Positions 7,630 through 15,894 of a stretch of DNA of 64,000 nt are shown here, piece after piece. Origin of the DNA: Gelria sp. Kuro-4. Its GTDB lineage: Bacteria > Bacillota > DTU030 > DUMP01. Positions within the stretch are counted from its first letter, which is position 1, and each line of letters starts with the position of its first letter. The notes under the pieces are model-generated. The model was not told the DNA's origin and did not search any database. It saw nothing but the letters and a program-made list of their open reading frames with translations. A program made the translations under genes and the position numbers. The DNA lies in the NCBI RefSeq assembly GCF_019668485.1, contig NZ_AP024619.1, positions 318,501 through 382,500 on the forward strand, in the 5' to 3' direction.

Positions 7630-8508
7630 ATGAAGCTGGTGCAGTTTTACGGTCCACAAGGTGCGCTTAAGGTGGGCCTGCTCCAGGGCAACGTTGTGCG
7701 CGATTTAACCCTGCCCGGGGACGGGCTGACCACTACCAATGCCTACTGTCGGTGCGCTCTGGCCGCCGGTACCGACCTGGCCGCTCTGGTGGCGGGCGTA
7801 GCGGCCGGTCGGGAACTCCCGTGCTGGGAGTTGGCGCAGGTTCGCCTTACCCTGCCCTTTTACCCGGACGAGGTGTGGGGATGCGGTGTAACCTACAAAA
7901 AGAGCATGGAGTTTCGGGCCGAGGAACTAGCCGAACCAGAGAACATTTATGAACGGGTCTACAGCGCCGCCCGGCCGGAGGTTTTCTTCAAGGGTACGGC
8001 GGCCCGCTGCAGCGGGCCGGGCGAGACCATCGGCAAGCGGGCCGACTCGCACTTCACCGCGCCCGAGCCGGAGTTGGCCGTGCTGGTGGGAGCGGAGGGG
8101 CAGGTGCTGGGCTACACCCTGGCCAACGACGTCTCTGCCTGGGACATCGAGCGGGAAAACGCCCTCTACCTCCCACAAAGCAAAATCTACGCCAAGTGTT
8201 GCGCCCTCGGGCCTTACCTCGTCACCCCCGACGAAATCCCTGATCCGTATGCCATAGCCATATCTTGCCGCATCCGGCGGCAAGGGGATATAATCTTCAC
8301 AGGTGCCAGCAGCACCGCTAATTTGAAGCGGCGGATCCCCGACCTGGTCAGCACCGTTCGCTCCGCCAACGTTCTTCCACCCCTCACCGCCATCCTCACC
8401 GGCACGGGGATCATCGTCCCGGAGGCGGCGGCGCTCGCGCCGGGTGACGTGGTGGAGATAACCGGCAGCGGGCTCGGCACTCTGGAAAACGTCGTGGAGG
8501 AGGTTTAG
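7630..8508 (+). CDS. Fumarylacetoacetate hydrolase (FAH) family enzyme
   Basis: 292 aa. The FAH fold is recognised by the metal site: the acidic PEPELAVLVG motif (residue about 140) and NDVSAWDIE some 20 residues later, then GTGIIVPE near the C-terminus. Members cleave or dehydrate 2-keto acids and sugar acids (for example 2-keto-3-deoxy acid dehydratases or acylpyruvases) using Mg2+ or Mn2+. The ATG at 7630 has GGAGG upstream. It follows tctA by 19 nt, so it probably processes what TctCBA imports. The exact reaction is unknown; the sugar-acid branch is a guess, helped by the nearby alcohol dehydrogenase. Confidence 0.85.
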   Translation: MKLVQFYGPQGALKVGLLQGNVVRDLTLPGDGLTTTNAYCRCALAAGTDLAALVAGVAAGRELPCWELAQVRLTLPFYPDEVWGCGVTYKKSMEFRAEELAEPENIYERVYSAARPEVFFKGTAARCSGPGETIGKRADSHFTAPEPELAVLVGAEGQVLGYTLANDVSAWDIERENALYLPQSKIYAKCCALGPYLVTPDEIPDPYAIAISCRIRRQGDIIFTGASSTANLKRRIPDLVSTVRSANVLPPLTAILTGTGIIVPEAAALAPGDVVEITGSGLGTLENVVEEV

Positions 8509-8509
8509 A

Positions 8510-8722
8510 TTGCTCGCCGATTTGCTCTATGAACTGGTGCAGATCCCAGGCCCTTCAGGGCACGAGGGGCGTGTGGCCGCGCGCATGGAAGCAGCCCTGC
8601 AGCCATACGTGGAGCGCCGCTATTCGCACTCGCCCTGCGAGGTGGTGGACGTGCGCGACGCTGCAGCCGCTGCCCGCATCCTCGTCGGCGCGCTGCCCCA
8701 CATCTTCGCCTCCGCTGACTAG
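8510..8722 (+). pseudogene. Internally deleted M42-type aminopeptidase relic
   Basis: A 70-codon frame from TTG. The first half (LLYELVQIPGPSGHEGRVA) looks like the N-terminus of an M42 glutamyl aminopeptidase/endoglucanase-family peptidase. The second half (RRYSHSPCEVVDVRD) looks like its C-terminal end. The central about 270 residues with the metal ligands are missing, so it cannot be an active peptidase. The two ends are joined in frame. It suggests a peptidase gene once sat in this operon between the FAH enzyme and the second cassette. Confidence 0.65.
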
Positions 8723-8817
8723 TACTGAGCAAAAAGCTCCCGGCCGGCGGCCCACTTCAAGATACCTGTACTTTCTCTTTAATCTAAATGCCAACCGGCA
8801 AAAGAGGAGGACCGTTC

Positions 8818-9534
8818 ATGCGCATCAACCCCGATCTTTGCATCGGCTGCGGGTCCTGCGTCCCGTACTGCCCCATGCGCGCCATCAGCCTGAAAGACCA
8901 CGCCGTGGTGAACGAGGACGAGTGCGTGGAGTGCGGCATCTGCATCCGCGCCGGCGTCTGCCCCGTGGACGCCTTCGAGCCGCCTAAGCTCGAGTACCCG
9001 CGCATCCTGCGCCAGGTCTTCTCCGACCCTCTGGTGACCCACCCCGGGACCAACGTCCCCGGGCGCGGCACCGAGGAGATGAAGACCAACGACGTCACCG
9101 GCCGCTTCCGCCGCGGTCACGCCGGCATCGCCGTGGAGCTCGGCCGGCCCGGCACCGGCACCCGCCTCTACAACGTGGAGAAGGTGGCCCAGGCGGTGGC
9201 CCCCTTCGGCGTCAAGTTCGAGCCGAAGAACCCCACCACTCAGCTCATGGTGGACCAGAGCACCGGGAAATTAAAGGACGACTGCCTGAACGAGAAGGTC
9301 CTTTCCGCCATTGTGGAGTTCGACTGCCGGGAGGACCAGGTGGTGCCCATCCTCACCGCCATCAAGAAGGTGGCGGCCGAGCTCGATACTGTCTTCTCGC
9401 TGGACATCTGCAGCCGCGTGGCGGAGGACGGCACCATCCCCACGGCGGAGCTGGCCCGCCGGGCCGGGTTCACCCCTTCCATCAACGGCAAAACCAACGC
9501 CGGCCTCGGCCGGCCCCTGGCAAAGGAGGACTAA
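8818..9534 (+). CDS. Ferredoxin-domain protein F2 of the repeated F-P cassette
   Basis: 238 aa. Same architecture as the copies at 2935 and 20948. The N-terminal clusters are Cys8, 11, 14, 18 and Cys36, 39, 42, 48. The C-terminal domain has GRGTEEMKTNDVTGRF, ELGRPGTGTR, NPTTQLM, EKVLSAIVEF, FSLDICSR and a terminal KTNAGLGRP. The ATG at 8818 follows AGAGGAGG; an upstream in-frame ATG at 8788 adds ten non-conserved residues. The P2 gene begins 3 nt after its stop, so the two are surely cotranscribed. Likely an electron carrier subunit; the electron donor is not visible. Confidence 0.85.
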   Translation: MRINPDLCIGCGSCVPYCPMRAISLKDHAVVNEDECVECGICIRAGVCPVDAFEPPKLEYPRILRQVFSDPLVTHPGTNVPGRGTEEMKTNDVTGRFRRGHAGIAVELGRPGTGTRLYNVEKVAQAVAPFGVKFEPKNPTTQLMVDQSTGKLKDDCLNEKVLSAIVEFDCREDQVVPILTAIKKVAAELDTVFSLDICSRVAEDGTIPTAELARRAGFTPSINGKTNAGLGRPLAKED

Positions 9535-9537
9535 CCC

Positions 9538-10155
9538 ATGACCCACACCCTGCACCGAAGCGGCGACCCCGCTGGCCTAGCCCACGACTACGTGATCTTT
9601 GCCATCGCGGCCCAGGGGGTGAACTCCCAGGGCGCGGCCCCCAAGTTCAAACGGTTCGCCGACATCGCTTTGAAGTACAACCCGGTGAACTTCGGCGACA
9701 TGAAGAGCGGGAACATGTTCACCGTGGGGAAGGACGAGATTCTGGGGAACTTCCGGGAGAACTCCATCGTCCACGCGGTGTTCACGGATAAAGAGACCGT
9801 CCTCAAGTGCCTGAAAGAGGTGAAGGAGGCGGACATCGGGCTTTCCATCGTGGTCTCGGGCCTGGTGCACGAGGTGGGCGAGGCCTGCTGCGCCGCCGGG
9901 ACGGCGGCGCACACGGTGGAGCACTCGCTGGGGATCCACGGGGCGAGGGAGAAGCTCCCGGCCCCGGCGGTGCTCGACATCAGCACGATGTGCGGCCACG
10001 GCATGGTGGCCTTCTCGCTGGTGGAGCACCTGGTGGACGAGGTGAAGGCCGGGCGCACCACGGTGGAAAAGGCGGCCCGGGAGCTGGCCAAGCAGTGCGT
10101 CTGCGGGGTCTTTAACCCCGTGCGGGCGGCGGAGATCATCCAAGGGCTGGTGTAA
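9538..10155 (+). CDS. Partner protein P2 of the repeated F-P cassette
   Basis: 205 aa; starts MTHTLHR like the other two copies. The invariant residues correspond to Cys117, His125, Cys152, His154, Cys187 and Cys189, plus an extra Cys118 and Cys91. It ends a few residues after FNPVRAAEI and so marks the native C-terminus of the family. It lies 3 nt after F2 and is followed by a rho-independent terminator, so F2-P2 ends a transcription unit, possibly one beginning at tctC. No membrane segment or signal peptide. Function unknown. Confidence 0.82.
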   Translation: MTHTLHRSGDPAGLAHDYVIFAIAAQGVNSQGAAPKFKRFADIALKYNPVNFGDMKSGNMFTVGKDEILGNFRENSIVHAVFTDKETVLKCLKEVKEADIGLSIVVSGLVHEVGEACCAAGTAAHTVEHSLGIHGAREKLPAPAVLDISTMCGHGMVAFSLVEHLVDEVKAGRTTVEKAARELAKQCVCGVFNPVRAAEIIQGLV

Positions 10156-10163
10156 CCGTGCGG

Positions 10164-10186
10164 GGGCGCCCAGTGCGCCCTTTTTT
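10164..10186 (+). terminator. Rho-independent terminator after cassette 2
   Basis: GGGCGC (10164-10169), loop CCAGT, GCGCCC (10175-10180), then six T. It lies 8 nt after the P2 stop codon. Confidence 0.85.
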
Positions 10187-10213
10187 CTGTAGAAAGAGAA
10201 AGGAGTGACCGTC

Positions 10214-11200
10214 GTGTCCATCAAGACCCGCGCTGCCGTGCTGAAGGGGCCGTATGATATTGAGCTCACGGAACGGGAACTCACCTGCGGGCCCACCGAG
10301 GTGATCGTCAAAAACCACCTCATGGGCATCTGCGGCTCCGACAAGAACTTCTACCGCGGCAAGCTCCCGCCGCAGACGGCGGAGTTTCGCCAGGAACCCG
10401 GCTTCCCCTTCTACCTCGGCCACGAAAGCGGCGGTACCGTGGTGGAAGTGGGCGAGCGCGTCCACGAGTACAAGGTGGGCGATGCGGTTATGGCCTTCGG
10501 CTGGAACAACAACTTCGCCGACTACTTCAAGGCCCCGGTGACCGACCTGCAGCCCGTCCCGCCCGGCCTCGACCTGGACCTGGCGAGCCTGGGCGAGCCC
10601 GTCGGCTGCGCCATGTTCGCCGGCATGGAAGCGCAGGTGAAGCTGGGAGACGTGGTGGCGGTGTTCGGCGCCGGCTTCGCCGGCCAGGTGATCGCCCAGT
10701 GCGCCAAGGCCGCCGGCGCCTATCGCGTGGCCGTGGTGGACGTCTGCGCCGGCAAGCTCCGCCTGGCCAAGGAGCTGGGGGCGGACGTCGTGGTGAACAC
10801 CGCCGAAGAAGACCCGGTGGCCGCCGTTAAAGACCTAACCGGCGGCCGGGGCGCCGACGTGGTGGTGGAAGCGGCCGGCAGCGAGGAGGCCATCAACCAG
10901 GCCACGCAGGCCCTGGCCTACGGCGGGAAGTTCGTCTTTTACAGCTGGGTGACACAGCCGGTGCGCCTCGATATCTCGCGCTGGCACGACGACGGCTTCA
11001 CTTTCATCAACGCCTGCCTGGTCCACCACACGCGCGAAGAGCGCTTCGTCTGGGCGCCGCGCGCCCTGCGGCCGGTGGCCCAGGGCTTGGTGAAGATCCG
11101 CCCCCTCATCACCCACGAGTTCAAGCTGAGCGAGATCAAAGATGCTTTTGCCCTGGTGGACAAGGATGACACGGCGGTGAAGGTGGTACTGCGGCCCTAG
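10214..11200 (+). CDS. Zinc-type medium-chain alcohol dehydrogenase
   Basis: 328 aa MDR-superfamily oxidoreductase. Catalytic-zinc motifs are visible: Cys in GICGSD, GHE, and GEPVGCA near residue 130. The Rossmann loop is GAGFAGQ, followed by an acidic residue suggesting NAD use. The four-Cys structural zinc lobe of classical ADHs is absent: the region after DAVMAFGW has no cysteines. It probably oxidises a sugar alcohol, sugar acid or hydroxy acid; the substrate is unknown. I prefer GTG 10214, eight bases after AAAGGAG, over GTG 10205, which overlaps that site. It follows the cassette-2 terminator, so it may be separately expressed. Confidence 0.88.
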   Translation: MSIKTRAAVLKGPYDIELTERELTCGPTEVIVKNHLMGICGSDKNFYRGKLPPQTAEFRQEPGFPFYLGHESGGTVVEVGERVHEYKVGDAVMAFGWNNNFADYFKAPVTDLQPVPPGLDLDLASLGEPVGCAMFAGMEAQVKLGDVVAVFGAGFAGQVIAQCAKAAGAYRVAVVDVCAGKLRLAKELGADVVVNTAEEDPVAAVKDLTGGRGADVVVEAAGSEEAINQATQALAYGGKFVFYSWVTQPVRLDISRWHDDGFTFINACLVHHTREERFVWAPRALRPVAQGLVKIRPLITHEFKLSEIKDAFALVDKDDTAVKVVLRP

Positions 11201-11291
11201 CCCAAGCACCGGTCGGTGGTTTATTCGAGCAGGTGGGGGCGCGGCAGAGGCATCCCAGACCAGGTTGATGAGTCTTATGAAGAGCTCCTTG

Positions 11292-11300
11292 TGGTATAAT
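11292..11300 (+). promoter_or_regulatory. Extended -10 promoter element for the Uma2 gene
   Basis: TGGTATAAT, a consensus extended -10 (TGnTATAAT), 24 nt before the ATG at 11325. The -35 region is weak, which extended -10 promoters tolerate. Confidence 0.5.
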
Positions 11301-11324
11301 AAACCAGGAAAGGAGGGCAAAGCC

Positions 11325-11912
11325 ATGGGCATGGCACTCGAAGAGGTCGCCGCCACCAAGCTCACCTACGAGGACTACCTGCTCTTCCCGGAAGACGGGC
11401 GGCGGCACGAACTGATTGGGGGGGAGCATTACGTGACGCCGGCACCAACCACACGGCACCAGCGCTTGTTGGCCAGACTGTTCCGTGTCCTTAGCGAGCA
11501 GGTGGAAAAGTATACGCTGGGTGAAGTATTGTTTGCCCCCGTCGACGTCGTCCTTTCCCCCGAGGATGTGGTGCAGCCGGATCTCATCTTCCTCAGCAAC
11601 AGCCGCCGCCAGCGCCTGACGGCCAAGAACATTCAGGGCGCCCCCGACCTGGTGGTGGAGGTCATCTCCGATGCCTCCCGCCGGCTGGACAAGAAGCTCA
11701 AGCGCGCCCTCTACAGCCGCTGCGATGTCCGCGAGTACTGGCTTTTCGACCCCGAGCTGCGCATCGCTGAGATCTACCGCCGCGACGGCGAGAACCACCT
11801 GGTGAAGGTTGCCGAATACGAAGACACAGGCGAGCTCACTTCTACCCTCTTCCCGGGCCTGACCCTCGCCCTCGCCGGTCTCTGGCCGCCGGAACCGGAG
11901 GGCAGTGCCTGA
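11325..11912 (+). CDS. Uma2-family (DUF820) nuclease-fold protein
   Basis: 195 aa. PD-(D/E)XK-like Uma2 features are in order: LTYEDYLLFPEDGRRHELIGGE at the N-terminus (Glu of the fold), VQPDLIFLS and APDLVVEVISDAS with the acidic catalytic residues, DKKLKRALYSRCDVREYWLFDP with the conserved Lys. These proteins are widespread in cyanobacteria and Firmicutes; their biological role is not established. The ATG at 11325 follows AAGGAGGG. It stands alone with its own extended -10 element and ends before a strong bidirectional hairpin. Confidence 0.85.
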   Translation: MGMALEEVAATKLTYEDYLLFPEDGRRHELIGGEHYVTPAPTTRHQRLLARLFRVLSEQVEKYTLGEVLFAPVDVVLSPEDVVQPDLIFLSNSRRQRLTAKNIQGAPDLVVEVISDASRRLDKKLKRALYSRCDVREYWLFDPELRIAEIYRRDGENHLVKVAEYEDTGELTSTLFPGLTLALAGLWPPEPEGSA

Positions 11913-12003
11913 GCGCCGGGTTCCGCACACCCCCTTTTAGTGCGGGCAGGTGAGTTGTGCAGTGCCGCGGCCAGGTGGAAAAACCGCCGGCAGAAATGTG
12001 CGC

Positions 12004-12028
12004 GGGCGGCCCTATTGTAGGGCCGCCC
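12004..12028. terminator. Bidirectional terminator hairpin between convergent genes
   Basis: GGGCGGCCCTA (12004-12014), loop TTG, TAGGGCCGCCC (12018-12028): an 11-bp perfect stem between the Uma2 gene (+) and the creatininase gene (-). The rest of 11913-12190 shows no gene. Confidence 0.6.
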
Positions 12029-12190
12029 TAAGTATGATGCGGTTTCCGCTTCGCTCCTGTTTAACGGCGGGCAGCGTTCCTCCTGCAGCCCATGGGGCTT
12101 TTCTCCGCTTACCGCCGCGCCGGTTCTTGTATCTTAGTGCTCTCCACGGCGAAGGTGCATTATCGAACGGGTTGGGAGTTTACAGCCGGA

Positions 12191-12952
12191 TCACGCGTTC
12201 TTGACAAAGTCGCGGATAAAAACCCCCAGCCGCTCCACTACCTTGTCGCAGATCTCTTTCCCCAGCTCTTTGCCGGTTCCCTCTGGATCGCCAAAGGCAC
12301 CGTTAGCAGTGACTTCGTGGGTATAGAAGGGAAAGTCCACCTTCCACTGGTCCCGCGAGCCGATCATTTTGTAGGGCCAGTGCTCGTCACCCTTGGCTAA
12401 GCGGTCCATATGCACAAGATCCTCGTCCAGGTAGAGCGCGACAGCCAACCCTGGGTCGGCCCCGTGGCCGCGCTTTTCAGCCGGGATTTTGGCGACCACG
12501 TCGCGTACCAGGTCGATGTACAGGGTGTGCGCCACTTCCACACCCAGCTTTTCTTTTAGGTCCATAGCCACCACGTTGCAGGCGTGTTTGTTGCCGCCGT
12601 GCGTGTCGATTAAGAGAAACTTCTTGAAACCGAACCGATGCAGGCTGGTGACGATGTCCTCAACCACGGCCATAAAGGTGGACTGTCGCAACGTCACTGT
12701 GCCGGGAAAGCGCATGTGGTGGAAAGAAACACCGATGTGCACCGGCGGGGTGACAACCGCCAGCGGATGCACCTGCTTGGCCACCAGCTTGGCCAGTTCG
12801 TACGCCTGCGCCCCGTCCACCTTCAGCTTAATGCCGGGGCCGTGCTGTTCATTGGATCCCACAGGAATAATCGCCAGTTTCGCTACCTTGTAGGCTGCTT
12901 CAGCCTCCGGCCAGGTCATCTCAGGCAGAAGGTAGATGCCCTCTATATTCAC
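12191..12952 (-). CDS. Creatininase-family amidohydrolase
   Basis: About 253 aa. Creatininase-fold metal motifs: GSNEQHGPGIKLKVD (Glu, His, Asp ligands) near residue 36 and DTHGGNKHA in the middle. The usual HAGExETS motif is replaced by GHGADPGLA, so one Glu ligand appears to be Asp or absent. Family members open cyclic amides or act on pterin/riboflavin precursors. It is the last gene of the dipeptide-transporter block and so may hydrolyse an imported lactam or amide. GTG 12952 lies nine bases from GGAGGG; ATG 12961 abuts that site and is less likely. Confidence 0.8.
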   Translation of the reverse strand: MNIEGIYLLPEMTWPEAEAAYKVAKLAIIPVGSNEQHGPGIKLKVDGAQAYELAKLVAKQVHPLAVVTPPVHIGVSFHHMRFPGTVTLRQSTFMAVVEDIVTSLHRFGFKKFLLIDTHGGNKHACNVVAMDLKEKLGVEVAHTLYIDLVRDVVAKIPAEKRGHGADPGLAVALYLDEDLVHMDRLAKGDEHWPYKMIGSRDQWKVDFPFYTHEVTANGAFGDPEGTGKELGKEICDKVVERLGVFIRDFVKNA

Positions 12953-13029
12953 GCCAATCATCCCTCCGTAGTTTTTCCGGCGGCAGCGCAGACAGCGTAC
13001 GCCGCCGGTTCTGTTTTTTCCGGGCTTGC

Positions 13030-13980
13030 TCACTGCACCAGGTGGCAAGCCACTCGGTGTCCCGGTGCCACTTCCTTCAGTACCGGATCTTCTTTCCCGC
13101 ACCTTTCTTCTGCCCGCCAGCAACGCTTGGCAAAGCGGCAGCCGGGCGGCGGGTTGATGGGGCTGGGCACGTCGCCCTTCAGGATGATACGTTCCCGCTG
13201 TTTACCTACCTTCGGCACGGGGATGGCCGAGAGCAAGGCCTGAGTGTAGGGATGGATCGGCCGCCGGAACAGTTCCTCGCCCTCGGCCTCCTCCACCACG
13301 CGTCCCAGGTACATCACCAGGATCCGCTGGGAGATGTGCTTCACCACGCTCAGGTCATGGGAAATGAAGAGGTAGGTGAGCCCCAGCTTTTCCTGCAGGT
13401 CCTGCAGCAGGTTGAGGATCTGCGCCTGAATGGAAACGTCCAGTGCGGACACCGGCTCGTCGCAGACGATGAACTCCGGGTTAAGCGCCAGGGCGCGGGT
13501 GATGCCCACCCGTTGCCGCCGGCCGCCATCCAACTCGTGGGGAAATTTATCGGCCATCTCAGACGTGACGCCTGTGGCCGCCATTAGCTCGTCCACCCGC
13601 TCCCAAAGCTCTTTGCCCTTGACAGTGCGTTGAATCAAGAGCGGTTCGGCAATGATCTGGCGCACCGTCTTGCGCGGGTCCAGGCACGAATACGGGTCCT
13701 GGAAGATCATCTGCATTCTGCGCCGCAGGACCTTCATTTGTGCCGCCCCGGCCGCCAGGACGTTTTCGCCGGCAAAGAGAACCTGTCCCTTGGTAGCCGG
13801 CAGGAGCCGCAACACCAAGCGGCCGGTGGTGGACTTCCCGCACCCGCTCTCCCCTACCAGGCCCAGGGTTTCCCCCCGGTTGATGGCAAAGTCGACGCCA
13901 TCCACGGCGTGGAGTTTACCGCGTCCCTTTACCTCAAAGTGCTTGGTCAGGTCTTTAACCGTAAGCAGCGGTGTGCTCAT
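13030..13980 (-). CDS. Dipeptide/oligopeptide ABC transporter ATPase (DppF/OppF type)
   Basis: 316 aa. Walker A GESGCGKST near residue 41, Q-loop MIFQDPY, Walker B IVCDEP, H-loop ISHDLS, and the C-terminal peptide-transporter extension with the cysteine cluster around CRFAKRCWRAEERC. The ABC signature reads LDGGRRQR instead of the canonical LSGGQ, which is odd but keeps both glycines. The start overlaps the stop of the preceding DppD-type gene by 4 nt (ATGA), so translation is coupled. It energises import with its DppD partner. Confidence 0.92.
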   Translation of the reverse strand: MSTPLLTVKDLTKHFEVKGRGKLHAVDGVDFAINRGETLGLVGESGCGKSTTGRLVLRLLPATKGQVLFAGENVLAAGAAQMKVLRRRMQMIFQDPYSCLDPRKTVRQIIAEPLLIQRTVKGKELWERVDELMAATGVTSEMADKFPHELDGGRRQRVGITRALALNPEFIVCDEPVSALDVSIQAQILNLLQDLQEKLGLTYLFISHDLSVVKHISQRILVMYLGRVVEEAEGEELFRRPIHPYTQALLSAIPVPKVGKQRERIILKGDVPSPINPPPGCRFAKRCWRAEERCGKEDPVLKEVAPGHRVACHLVQ

Positions 13981-14954
13981 CGGCCTCCACCTCCCCTCCC
14001 GGCCTTCAGGCAGGCAACACTATGGTCCTGAGCCACCGGCACCAGATTGGGGCGCTCTCCGGCGCAGGCCGCGGCAGCTTCCGGGCAACGCGGGTAGAAG
14101 GCGCAACCGCGCGGCAGGTGCAGCGGATCCGGCATCATACCCTCCACCGGCCGTAAGCGCCGGCTGCGCCTTTCCAGATCGGGCAACGAGCCGAACAGCC
14201 CCCGTGAGTACGGGTGCGCCGGAGCGCCAAACACCGCTGCCACTGTACCGCTCTCGACAATGCTGCCTGCGTACATGACCGCCACCCGGTCGCAGATTTC
14301 CGCCACAATCCCCAGGTTGTGGGTAATCATGATGAGCGACATCCGGAACTTCTCTTTCAGCTCATTCATTAGCGCCAGCACCTGGGCCTGGATGGTGACA
14401 TCGAGAGCCGTGGTCGGCTCGTCGGCGATAAGCAGCTCCGGGCGACAAGCCAGGGCCATGGCGATGCCCACACGTTGGCGCATCCCACCGCTGAACTGGT
14501 GCGGGTACTCGTTCGCCCGGTAAGAGGGTATACCTACCACTTCCAGCATGCCGCCCGCCCGTTCCTGCGCCTCGCGGGGCTGCAGCCCCTGGTGCTGGGC
14601 CAAAACAGCGGCAATTTGCTCGCCCACAGTGAAGACAGGGTTGAGCGACGTCATCGGGTTCTGGAAGATCATCGAGATCTCGTTACCGCGCAGGCGGCGC
14701 ATTTCGAGTTCAGGCAGCTCAAGAATGTTGCGCCCCTTAAACTTGATCTCCCCGCCTACAATGCGGCCGACCGGTTGCGGCAGCAGGCGCAGGATGGACA
14801 ACGCCGTGGTGGTCTTGCCTGCTCCTGTCTCCCCCACCAGCCCCAGGCTTTCGCCTCCGCCGACGACCAGGTGCAAGTGGTTCACGGCCTGCGCCCGGCC
14901 CTCAAACGTGTGGTACTCCACCGAAAGGTCGTGGATTTCTAGTAGCGAGGCCAA
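13977..14954 (-). CDS. Dipeptide/oligopeptide ABC transporter ATPase (DppD/OppD type)
   Basis: 325 aa from TTG 14954, preceded by GGGGGTGAG; upstream in-frame starts run into the dppC-type gene. Walker [11 protein letters not shown]-loop [12 protein letters not shown], a canonical signature [12 protein letters not shown], Walker B LLIADEP, and the C-terminal cysteine motif ([14 protein letters not shown]) typical of peptide-family ATPases. It pairs with the adjacent DppF-type subunit, whose signature motif is non-canonical, giving two unequal ATP sites. Cytoplasmic face of the membrane. Confidence 0.92.
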   Translation of the reverse strand: MASLLEIHDLSVEYHTFEGRAQAVNHLHLVVGGGESLGLVGETGAGKTTTALSILRLLPQPVGRIVGGEIKFKGRNILELPELEMRRLRGNEISMIFQNPMTSLNPVFTVGEQIAAVLAQHQGLQPREAQERAGGMLEVVGIPSYRANEYPHQFSGGMRQRVGIAMALACRPELLIADEPTTALDVTIQAQVLALMNELKEKFRMSLIMITHNLGIVAEICDRVAVMYAGSIVESGTVAAVFGAPAHPYSRGLFGSLPDLERRSRRLRPVEGMMPDPLHLPRGCAFYPRCPEAAAACAGERPNLVPVAQDHSVACLKAGRGGGGR

Positions 14955-14973
14955 TGTCTCACCCCCGGTGCAG

Positions 14974-15876
14974 CTATTCCTTAAGTTTTGGATCGAGAAT
15001 GTCACGCAGGCCATCGCCCAAGAGGTTAAGTCCCAGCGCCAGGAGCAGAATGGCCAAGCCAGTATACGTGGTTAGGTGCGGTGCGACCAGGAGGTACTCG
15101 CGCCCCTTGGCCAGCATGGCACCCCATTCAGGTGAAGGCGGTTGCGCCCCCAGCCCCAGAAAGCCCAACCCGGCAGCGGTAAGAATCGCCGAACTCACGT
15201 TCAGGGTGCTCCAGACGATGAGCGGGGAGATGATGTTGGGCAAAATGTGCCAGGCGAGGATCCAGAGGTCACTAGCCCCCATAGCCCGGGCGGCCTCGAT
15301 ATACTCTTGATTCTTAATGGAAAGCACCTCTCCCCGCGCCAGGCGCGCGAAGGCCGGCACGGTAAACACGCCCACCGCGATCACGGCGTTCTGGAGGTTG
15401 GGGCCAAGAATGCTGACAATGACGATGGCAAGAAGGATGCTCGGAAACGCCATCAAAACGTCAATAATCCGCATCACCACGTTGTCAAACGTCCCGCCGT
15501 AATACCCGGCGGTGAGCCCGAGCGGTACACCAACCAGAGCCGCCAGCCCTACCGCCACCAAGCCGACGAGCAGGGAAATCTGCGAGCCGTACAGGATACG
15601 GCTCAGGATGTCGCGGCCTAGTTCGTCCGTCCCCAAGAGGTGCTGGGGCCCCGGCTTAGTCAAAATTTGAGCGAAGTCAGGCAGCAAAGGATCGTAAGGT
15701 GCTATCCAGGGTGTAATTAGAGCCACCGCGACAAAGGCAAGGACAATCACCAGCCCGATGACGGCCACCGGGCGTTTACGGAACCGGTACCACTGCCGTG
15801 CCAGTTCCCGGCGCGTAGCCGGGCTGAGCCAGGCCCGCCGCGGTGGTGCCGGCCGTGCAACCTGTACCTGAGGCAA
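14974..15876 (-). CDS. Dipeptide ABC transporter permease (DppC type)
   Basis: 300 aa with an N-terminal cytoplasmic arm, a first membrane helix near residues 38-55, then LLGTDELGRDILSRILYG, the hallmark of DppC/OppC, followed by about five more helices. The EAA loop (EAARAMGASDLWILAWHILPN) contacts the ATPases. It lies 18 nt downstream of the DppB-type gene. Together they form the membrane channel for short peptides or related solutes. Confidence 0.94.
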   Translation of the reverse strand: MPQVQVARPAPPRRAWLSPATRRELARQWYRFRKRPVAVIGLVIVLAFVAVALITPWIAPYDPLLPDFAQILTKPGPQHLLGTDELGRDILSRILYGSQISLLVGLVAVGLAALVGVPLGLTAGYYGGTFDNVVMRIIDVLMAFPSILLAIVIVSILGPNLQNAVIAVGVFTVPAFARLARGEVLSIKNQEYIEAARAMGASDLWILAWHILPNIISPLIVWSTLNVSSAILTAAGLGFLGLGAQPPSPEWGAMLAKGREYLLVAPHLTTYTGLAILLLALGLNLLGDGLRDILDPKLKE

Positions 15877-15894
15877 GGCACTACCCCCTCGTCC

